From the NCBI GenBank assembly GCA_002339745.1, contig DDKP01000123.1, positions 1 to 11,607 on the forward strand: a stretch of 11,607 bases of DNA, read 5' to 3'. The position numbers and the translations under genes are program-made. The notes under the pieces were generated by a model. The model was given only the letters and a program-made list of their open reading frames with translations. It was not told the origin of the DNA and ran no database searches. Below, piece by piece: positions 6,355 through 11,607 of this stretch. Origin of the DNA: Firmicutes bacterium UBA2595 (GTDB taxonomy: Bacteria; Bacillota; Thermincolia; Thermincolales; UBA2595). The first letter of the stretch is position 1; the number at the start of each line of letters is the position of its first letter.

Positions 6355-6397
6355 AAAAAGAAAAAAAGAAGGAACTACTTACAGCCACAAGCAGTTC
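6355..6397 (-). terminator. Rho-independent terminator after the regulator gene
   Basis: In the minus-strand RNA GAACUGCUU (6389-6397) pairs with AAGUAGUUC (6372-6380) as a 9-bp stem with one G-U pair and an 8-base loop. C-UUC-UUUUUUU-C-UUUUU follows. It begins 21 bp after the regulator stop codon and separates the two transcription units. The stem is not GC-rich, so some read-through is plausible. The same inverted repeat might double as a DNA-binding site about 130 bp upstream of the sigma-54 start. Confidence 0.8.
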
Positions 6398-6418
6398 TAA
6401 ATTTTTTAAGCGACAATT

Positions 6419-8137
6419 CTAATTTTTACAATACTCTTGATAACCGTATTTTTTCATTTTATTATACAAAGTTGCCAACGAAATTTTTAATGTTGATGCC
6501 GCCTGCCTTTTCCCTTCCAGGCTGACACCGAATTCTTCCAAGGCTCTTTTTATCAGTTTCCTCTCCATTTCCTCAATGGATTCCAGGTAATCGGGTTTCC
6601 AGTTCCAGTTATCCCGGGTTTTTCCTGCCAACTCTCCGATATGCATATGGGTAATTATTTCTTCGTCTTTGTCCATTGATACGATAGCCCGCTCCAGGAT
6701 ATTTTCCAGCTCCCGCACGTTACCCGGCCAATGATAGGCATAGAGCCTGTCGGAAGCCCCCTGGGAAATCCCTTTAATTTTCTTGCCAAGCTTCCGTTCA
6801 AACTGAGCAGTAAAATAATTAACCAGCAAATCCAAGTCTTCCTTGCGTTCCCTGAGAGGCGGTATATGGAGCTCCACCACATTCAGACGGTAATACAGGT
6901 CTTCCCTAAAGTCGCCTTTTTTTACCATCTCTTTCAGGTTTCTGTTGGTAGCAGCAACGACTCTCACATCAACCTTAATGGTGTTCGTCCCGCCTATTCT
7001 CTCTATCTCCTTCTCCTGTAAAACCCTTAGCAGCTTGGCCTGCAGGGATAGATTCATGTCACCTATTTCATCCAGGAAGATGGTACCTCCTTGGGCCAGT
7101 TCGAATTTGCCCATTTTCGTTTTTGTAGCCCCGGTGAAAGCCCCTTTTTCATGCCCAAAGAACTCGCTTTCCAGCAAGGTTTCGGGTATAGCAGCACAGT
7201 TTACTTTAATGAAGGGTTTTCCATTCCGGCTGCTGGCCCTGTGAAGAGCGTGGGCAAAGAGCTCCTTGCCCGTACCGCTTTCACCGTAGATAATTACCGT
7301 GGAATCACTGAGAGCCGCCTTTCTTCCCATTATTTTGGCATCCACCATTCCTGGAGACTGGCCGATAATGTCATTAAAGGAATACTTACTGCTGCTGACC
7401 TGGCCCAGGCGGTCATGCAGGTCCTGAATTATATGGCAGCTCTTTTTTAATTCCTCCATAAGCCTCATAATATCAGTGATAGGCTGAAACGATACTACAG
7501 CGCCGTAAATGTTCCCGTCAACAACTATGGGACAGGCGTTGGAAATAACTTCTGCGTCCGAACCGCCAACCCTTGTCCTCAGCCCGATAACAGGTTTTTG
7601 GTTGATAATGGCCTGGGCCAAGGCCCCGTCGGGTGAAACCTCGAAGATATTCTTGCCGATCCTGGTCTCTTCAGGAATACCTGTTACCCTGCTGAAAGCA
7701 GGGTTAACGTATTTTATTACTCCATTGATATCTGCAACTTCGATAGCTTCCTGGACAGAACTCAGAATCGCTGACAGTTCACCTTTAATTTTCTTTATTT
7801 CCAGGAGTTTTTCCTTTTCCTCCAGAATGGTCATCATTAAATCAGCTGCCTGGGCTTCCATAACAGCTGTTTCTCCGTGTTTAGCATGGTGTATCCTGGT
7901 TTGAACCTCCGGGTCGCCGGTGGCTTCGATAATCACATCAATCCCTGGTATCCTGATAAGTTCAACGAAGTCCGTAGTATTAAATACTCCGTCTCTTTTT
8001 GCCATCAGCACCCCGGGAGCATGAGGGTTCCTGTCGGCAATGCCGACAATATTCACCATTTCCATCGCTTTTAACGTCCTGTATAGTGTTGCGCCGCCAC
8101 CGCCTGCGCCTACAATAGCAACATTTGCCACCGCCAT
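6419..8137 (-). CDS. Sigma-54-dependent regulator with N-terminal Rossmann and PAS domains
   Basis: Enhancer-binding activator of sigma-54 RNA polymerase, 572 residues. Domain order: a Rossmann-type dinucleotide-binding segment at about 1-100 (VAIVGAGGGG at 6-15, acidic D35 after the second strand, VIIEATGDPE at 68-77); a helical linker; a PAS domain at about 118-225 (VNPAFSRVTG at 144-153); an AAA+ domain at about 253-485 with Walker A GESGTGKE (285-292), the sigma-54-contact loop GAFTGA (332-337), Walker B IFLDE (353-357), the arginine-finger region FREDLYYRLN (410-419) and WPGNVREL (470-477); and a Fis-type helix-turn-helix (about 543-565). There is no receiver domain, so the input is probably a small molecule or redox state rather than phosphorylation. 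The Rossmann part resembles oxidoreductase NAD-binding domains and may sense NAD(H) (inference). ATG at 8137 with AGGGGG seven bases upstream; 23 bp after meaB, so it is the last gene of the upstream operon. Its likely target is the sigma-54 promoter at 6265-6281. Confidence 0.93.
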   Translation of the reverse strand: MAVANVAIVGAGGGGATLYRTLKAMEMVNIVGIADRNPHAPGVLMAKRDGVFNTTDFVELIRIPGIDVIIEATGDPEVQTRIHHAKHGETAVMEAQAADLMMTILEEKEKLLEIKKIKGELSAILSSVQEAIEVADINGVIKYVNPAFSRVTGIPEETRIGKNIFEVSPDGALAQAIINQKPVIGLRTRVGGSDAEVISNACPIVVDGNIYGAVVSFQPITDIMRLMEELKKSCHIIQDLHDRLGQVSSSKYSFNDIIGQSPGMVDAKIMGRKAALSDSTVIIYGESGTGKELFAHALHRASSRNGKPFIKVNCAAIPETLLESEFFGHEKGAFTGATKTKMGKFELAQGGTIFLDEIGDMNLSLQAKLLRVLQEKEIERIGGTNTIKVDVRVVAATNRNLKEMVKKGDFREDLYYRLNVVELHIPPLRERKEDLDLLVNYFTAQFERKLGKKIKGISQGASDRLYAYHWPGNVRELENILERAIVSMDKDEEIITHMHIGELAGKTRDNWNWKPDYLESIEEMERKLIKRALEEFGVSLEGKRQAASTLKISLATLYNKMKKYGYQEYCKN

Positions 8138-8160
8138 GGAAATTCCCCCTGCAAGAAAGT

Positions 8161-9138
8161 TTATTGAGAATCAAAGTGAAAATCCGATTTGAAACCACCG
8201 TTAAAAAGCCGCTCGAGAATAATGGTTGCAGCAGAGTAAGGGTCGATAGAATCCTCTGCCAGTTTGCACATTAATTCACTTACATGGGTGTCTTTGGGTG
8301 CGTCACGTTTAAACCAATCCCTTATCAGTGCGGTGATGATTTCCAACACTTGGTCACCGGCTCTCTGACGCCTCTTATCAATTAGTTTACCGCTTTGGAC
8401 CAGATATTCAAAATGTTTTTTTATGGATTCCGCCAAATCGCCTATTCCCCTGCGGTTGATGGTAACAGTCTCGATTACCGGCGGACACCAGGGGGCGCCG
8501 GAACAGTTGGTCTGGAGCATAACCTCAACCTCCCGGGCCAGCCTCTTGGCCCCGGGAAGGTCGGCTTTATTTACAGCAAATATATCAGCAATCTCCATGA
8601 TTCCAGCCTTGATGGTCTGGATACTGTCACCGGCCCCCGGTGTAAGAATTACCACTGTGGTATCTGCCAGTTTCATAACCTCAAGTTCGGACTGGCCCAC
8701 ACCCACAGTTTCGACCAGTACCAAATCTTTGCCGCTGGCAGCAAGGATCTGTATGGCCTCCCTGGTAGCCGGGGCCAGCCCTCCTAGATTGCCCCTAGCG
8801 CCCATACTGCGGATAAATACCCCGGGGTCAGTAGCATGCCGCTGCATCCTGATCCGGTCACCCAGCAGCGCGCCCCCGGTAAAAGGGCTGCTGGGGTCAA
8901 CGGCAATTATACCTACTGTCAGACCCTGACGGCGGTATTCTACAGTCAGCTGGTCTACCAGCGAGCTTTTGCCTGCCCCCGGGGACCCGGTTATTCCTAC
9001 CACATGGGCCTTGGAAGCTGCAGAACGTAAACCGGTCAGCAACTTAAATCGTTCGGGACTGCGATTTTCGACCAGTGTTATAGCTCTGGCCACAGACCGC
9101 CGGTCTCCGGCCAAAATCTTTTGCAACAGCTGTTCCAT
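8161..9138 (-). CDS. meaB: Methylmalonyl-CoA mutase-associated GTPase MeaB
   Basis: G3E-family P-loop GTPase that protects and reactivates B12-dependent methylmalonyl-CoA mutase and gates cofactor loading. From the ATG at 9138 it has 325 residues, the usual family length. Motifs: the family start LLQKILAGDRRSVARAITL (4-22), Walker A GSPGAGKSS (51-59), DPSSPFTGGALLGDRIRM (81-98), the switch segment ETVGVGQSE (143-151) and the guanine-specificity motif NKAD (190-193). The frame remains open to a TTG at 9213, but the ATG has AGGTGA five bases upstream and the extra residues are not family-like. The 97 bp between this ATG and the synthetase stop codon show no promoter or hairpin that I could support. 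The related ArgK annotation is an old name for the same family. Its presence implies a methylmalonyl-CoA mutase, which is not in the window. Confidence 0.94.
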   Translation of the reverse strand: MEQLLQKILAGDRRSVARAITLVENRSPERFKLLTGLRSAASKAHVVGITGSPGAGKSSLVDQLTVEYRRQGLTVGIIAVDPSSPFTGGALLGDRIRMQRHATDPGVFIRSMGARGNLGGLAPATREAIQILAASGKDLVLVETVGVGQSELEVMKLADTTVVILTPGAGDSIQTIKAGIMEIADIFAVNKADLPGAKRLAREVEVMLQTNCSGAPWCPPVIETVTINRRGIGDLAESIKKHFEYLVQSGKLIDKRRQRAGDQVLEIITALIRDWFKRDAPKDTHVSELMCKLAEDSIDPYSAATIILERLFNGGFKSDFHFDSQ

Positions 9139-9143
9139 AATTA

Positions 9144-9149
9144 TCACCT
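9144..9149 (-). promoter_or_regulatory. Ribosome binding site that fixes the meaB start
   Basis: AGGTGA on the minus strand, five bases before the ATG at 9138. It favours the 325-residue form over an extension to the TTG codon at 9213. Confidence 0.6.
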
Positions 9150-9235
9150 GCTTTATTTCAACGCGCCGGCATGGACAGACCCAAGAGTGGAGGGTGGCCA
9201 GTCTCAAAATCAACGTGGCCGCAATTTGGATGCGT

Positions 9236-11176
9236 CTAACCGCGCATCTTTTCTATAGCTTCCCTGATTTCTCCAACGGAAGCTTCTTCTTCAATGGTAG
9301 ACAGGTCTCCCAGTTCCCCGTCCAACCAGAGAGTGCGCATGACGCGGCGCATGATCTTGCCGCTCCGGGTCTTGGGCAGCATCTTGACAAACTGGATGTC
9401 CCGTATTACGACTATGGGCCCCATAGTCTTGCGAACGTGGGCGATTAGTTCTTTCGTCAACTCCTCGGAGGGTTCGTATCCGGCCCTCAAAACCACGAAG
9501 GCACAAGCTACCTCGCCGCGCAGATCGTCAGGCACACCTGAAACACCGCTCTCAGCAACAGCAGGGTGAGAGATCAGAGCGTTTTCGACCTCAATAGTGC
9601 CGATCCGGTGGGCAGCTATCTTCATTACCTCGTCTGAACGGCCGGCAAACCAGACATAGCCGTCTTCGTCCATAGTTGCTGCGTCACCGCAATAATAGGA
9701 GCCTTTGGTGGCCGGGTATTTCTCCCAGTAGGCGGTCTTATAGGTTTCCGGGTCGCCCCAGAGGGTAGAAACCAGGCCGGGGAACGGCCTCTTAATTATA
9801 ACCGCGCCCTTCTCACCAACCGGCATTTTTTCTCCCGTCTTGTCGTCCACAATCTCCGCAACGATACCAGGGACGGGTATTCCGGCGGAGCCCGGCTTGA
9901 TAGGGATCAGTCCTAACCCGTACGGGTTTGCAAAAATGGGACCGGAAGTCTCTGTCTGCCACATGTGGTCAATCACCGGGATACGGTTTTCAAATACCTG
10001 TTCCTGGAGCCACTGCCAGGCAGGCGGGTTAAGCACCTCGCCCGCGCAGAAGATACGCTTGACCGTGCTTAAGTCGTGTTTTTTGGCCTGATCCAGACCC
10101 AGCCTCATCAAGCCGCGCACGCCGGTCGGGGACAGCCACATAGCAGTAACTTTATATTTTTCAACGATGTCCCACCACATATCCTTCCGCGGGTAATCGG
10201 GTGTTCCTTCGTAAAGGACGGAGGTGCAGCCGTGGAGCAACGGACCATAGGTGTTGTAACTGTGGCCGACAATCCAGCCGATGTCGGAAGTACAGAACCA
10301 TACATCTTTTTCTTCAAGACCGTAGATCCATTTGGCCATGTTGTATACGTACATCTGGTAGCCGCCGTGTTTTTGCACAGTTACTTTAGGCTTGGCCGTA
10401 GTACCGGAGGTGGGAAGCATGAAAAGAGGTTCATTTGATTCCATGATTTCCACTTCGGAACTCTGTCCCTCTCCTCCGGCTAAAAACTCGTCCCAGAAGA
10501 TATCCCGGCCGGCTTTCATCGGTGGGTTCTCGCCTTTCTTCAGCACTACTACTTTCTTAATTTGATCAGGCGGGCACCTATCCAAGCCTTCGTCTACAAT
10601 CTTTTTGAGATTTACCGGGTTGCCCCGGCGCAAGTTCTGATCCTGAACAATCGCGTACTCAGCCCCGGAAATTATAACCCGGTCTGCAACCGCCCCCGCG
10701 GAAAAGCCCGCAAAAATGACTACGTGGATCGCCCCGACGCGGGCGATGGCCAGCATTGTTGCTAACGAATCTACGCTGTTGGGCATATAGACGACTACCC
10801 GGTCGCCTTTTTTCACGCCCATGCCGCGAAGCGCGGCGGCAATTTTTTGGACCTTGTAAAGAAGTTGTGCGTAGGTAACCGTATGGACCTCGCCGGTTTC
10901 GCCCGACTCGGCGATCAGTGCGGCACGGCCGGCGCGCCCTCTTTCTATATTATAATCCAGACAGTTGTAACAGATATTGGTGAGGCCGCCTTCGAACCAC
11001 TTGAACGTTGGGTACTCCCAGGTAAAGACCTTATCCCACTTTTTAAACCAGTGAATGTCATGGGATGCCTTAATTGCCGCGTCTTCCCAGAAGCCTTCAG
11101 GGTCTTCCTCAGCCCATTTCAAAAACGTTTTCACATGCGGCGGGATTAGGCCGGTTCCCGCTTTCTCAAAACCCAT
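9236..11176 (-). CDS. acs: Acetyl/propionyl-CoA synthetase, AMP-forming
   Basis: Activates a short-chain carboxylate to its CoA thioester with ATP, via an acyl-adenylate, in the cytoplasm. It has 646 residues from the ATG at 11176 (a GTG three bases earlier is possible), the normal acetyl-CoA synthetase length. Numbering from the GTG: an N-terminal ACS domain (KWFEGGLTNICYNCLD, 60-75), the acyl-pocket and adenylate motif MWQTET (406-411, keeping the tryptophan that limits the pocket to acetate or propionate), the hinge region FAGRSDEVMKIAAHR (511-525), and the catalytic lysine in LPKTRSGK (K608). The phosphate loop reads PTSGTTAKPKV (256-266) instead of YTSGxTGKPKG, losing the Tyr and two glycines; the adenylation lysine region is otherwise intact. 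AGGGGG lies eight bases before the ATG, and the gap after the biotinyl protein is about 20 bp. Neighbours (biotinyl carrier, MeaB) make propionate a reasonable substrate, but acetate cannot be excluded. Confidence 0.92.
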   Translation of the reverse strand: MGFEKAGTGLIPPHVKTFLKWAEEDPEGFWEDAAIKASHDIHWFKKWDKVFTWEYPTFKWFEGGLTNICYNCLDYNIERGRAGRAALIAESGETGEVHTVTYAQLLYKVQKIAAALRGMGVKKGDRVVVYMPNSVDSLATMLAIARVGAIHVVIFAGFSAGAVADRVIISGAEYAIVQDQNLRRGNPVNLKKIVDEGLDRCPPDQIKKVVVLKKGENPPMKAGRDIFWDEFLAGGEGQSSEVEIMESNEPLFMLPTSGTTAKPKVTVQKHGGYQMYVYNMAKWIYGLEEKDVWFCTSDIGWIVGHSYNTYGPLLHGCTSVLYEGTPDYPRKDMWWDIVEKYKVTAMWLSPTGVRGLMRLGLDQAKKHDLSTVKRIFCAGEVLNPPAWQWLQEQVFENRIPVIDHMWQTETSGPIFANPYGLGLIPIKPGSAGIPVPGIVAEIVDDKTGEKMPVGEKGAVIIKRPFPGLVSTLWGDPETYKTAYWEKYPATKGSYYCGDAATMDEDGYVWFAGRSDEVMKIAAHRIGTIEVENALISHPAVAESGVSGVPDDLRGEVACAFVVLRAGYEPSEELTKELIAHVRKTMGPIVVIRDIQFVKMLPKTRSGKIMRRVMRTLWLDGELGDLSTIEEEASVGEIREAIEKMRG

Positions 11177-11197
11177 CACAAATACCCCCTACTAATT

Positions 11198-11593
11198 TTA
11201 ATCGATGATCGCTAGTACCTCTCCCCCCGCAACGGTTTGGCCTTCCTGTACCCTTATTTCCCTGATAACACCTCCTTTTTTAGTGGTAATTTCATTTTCC
11301 ATCTTCATCGCTTCTAGAACTACAATCACATCTCCTGTTTTTACCGTGTCCCCTTCTTTGAACCTGACAGCCAGGACCACCCCCGGCATCGGGGCAGTAA
11401 CACTGTTACCGTCACCCTTGGCGGCCCCGCTGGCCGCGGGTTGTTTTGAAGGCAGCTGGACAATGGAAGGACGCGAGTAAACAGTCCTGGGGACCACACT
11501 CTTGGGTTCCACTGCCTGTAAAGCTGATTCTCTCACTTCTTCCACTGTAACTATGTAGCTTTGATTGTTTACGGTTATCTTCAGTTTTTTCAT
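11198..11593 (-). CDS. Biotinyl carrier subunit of transcarboxylase / biotin-dependent decarboxylase
   Basis: Small carrier whose biotin moves a carboxyl group between active sites. The 131 residues consist of an N-terminal segment beginning MKKLKITVNN, a Pro/Ala/Ser-rich linker (about 30-62) and a C-terminal biotinyl domain starting at APMPGVV (67-73), with the biotinylation motif EAMKMEN (94-100, K97). The layout and the KxTVN start resemble the 1.3S subunit of Propionibacterium transcarboxylase, and also the gamma-type subunits of methylmalonyl-CoA and oxaloacetate decarboxylases. It begins at ATG 11593 with GGAGGGG six bases upstream; a TTG two codons earlier is less likely. It is about 20 bp before the synthetase gene. 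Partner subunits are expected off the right edge. With MeaB nearby, a methylmalonyl-CoA:pyruvate carboxyl transfer role is plausible; an acetyl-CoA or pyruvate carboxylase carrier is an alternative. Confidence 0.92.
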   Translation of the reverse strand: MKKLKITVNNQSYIVTVEEVRESALQAVEPKSVVPRTVYSRPSIVQLPSKQPAASGAAKGDGNSVTAPMPGVVLAVRFKEGDTVKTGDVIVVLEAMKMENEITTKKGGVIREIRVQEGQTVAGGEVLAIID

Positions 11594-11607
11594 TTGCAAC
11601 CCCTCCC

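Noticed and set aside
9139..9235. Possible sigma-54 site in the synthetase-meaB gap (a TGGCCAC on the minus strand)
   Set aside because: No TTGC at the required 12-bp distance from the GG pair.
8423..9448. Long open frames on the plus strand, up to 168 codons, opposite meaB and the synthetase
   Set aside because: They lie antisense to well-supported genes, show no family motifs and have no ribosome sites. They are by-products of codon use on the other strand.
1..11607. Mobile elements, CRISPR arrays, phage genes, tRNA or rRNA
   Set aside because: No transposase or integrase motifs, no regular repeat-spacer series and no tRNA or rRNA signature were seen on either strand.

Overview
The window carries ten genes, all on the minus strand, from what looks like an anaerobic, low-to-moderate-GC Gram-positive bacterium of the Pelotomaculum / Desulfotomaculum type. 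The basis is a Bacillus-type di-haem SdhC and sdhC-sdhA-sdhB order, a two-subunit iron-sulfur (class I) fumarase, strong G-rich Shine-Dalgarno sites with several GTG starts, and a gene set matching the methylmalonyl-CoA route used by propionate-oxidising or propionate-forming anaerobes. The genus is an inference from gene content; no search was run.

Reading in the direction of transcription (right to left), the first block is the 3' part of an operon that continues off the right edge: a biotinyl carrier protein of the transcarboxylase / biotin-dependent decarboxylase type, an acetyl/propionyl-CoA synthetase (AMP-forming) with an unusual phosphate loop, the mutase chaperone GTPase MeaB, and a sigma-54 enhancer-binding regulator with a Rossmann fold fused in front of its PAS domain. 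A hairpin followed by a T-tract lies just after the regulator.

The second block begins in the roughly 190 bp gap after that terminator. The gap holds an extended -10 sigma-A-type promoter and a near-consensus -24/-12 sigma-54 promoter about 40 nt before the fumarase start codon. Behind them run fumarase alpha, fumarase beta, sdhC, sdhA and sdhB, closely spaced, then a 100-bp gap and an NAD(P)-malic enzyme. A terminator follows.

The first 328 bases hold no convincing gene. They hold the malic enzyme terminator and then a separate minus-strand transcription unit: a promoter with an operator-like inverted repeat over its -35, and a strongly structured RNA-like segment (about positions 1-108) that runs to or past the left edge. 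I could not assign it to a known RNA class.

Together the proteins cover propionate or acetate activation, transfer of a carboxyl group on biotin, maintenance of the B12 mutase, and succinate to fumarate to malate to pyruvate plus CO2. The mutase, epimerase, succinyl-CoA enzymes and remaining transcarboxylase subunits are not in the window and would be expected to the right. The regulator beside a sigma-54 promoter suggests local control of the fumarase-Sdh-malic enzyme operon.
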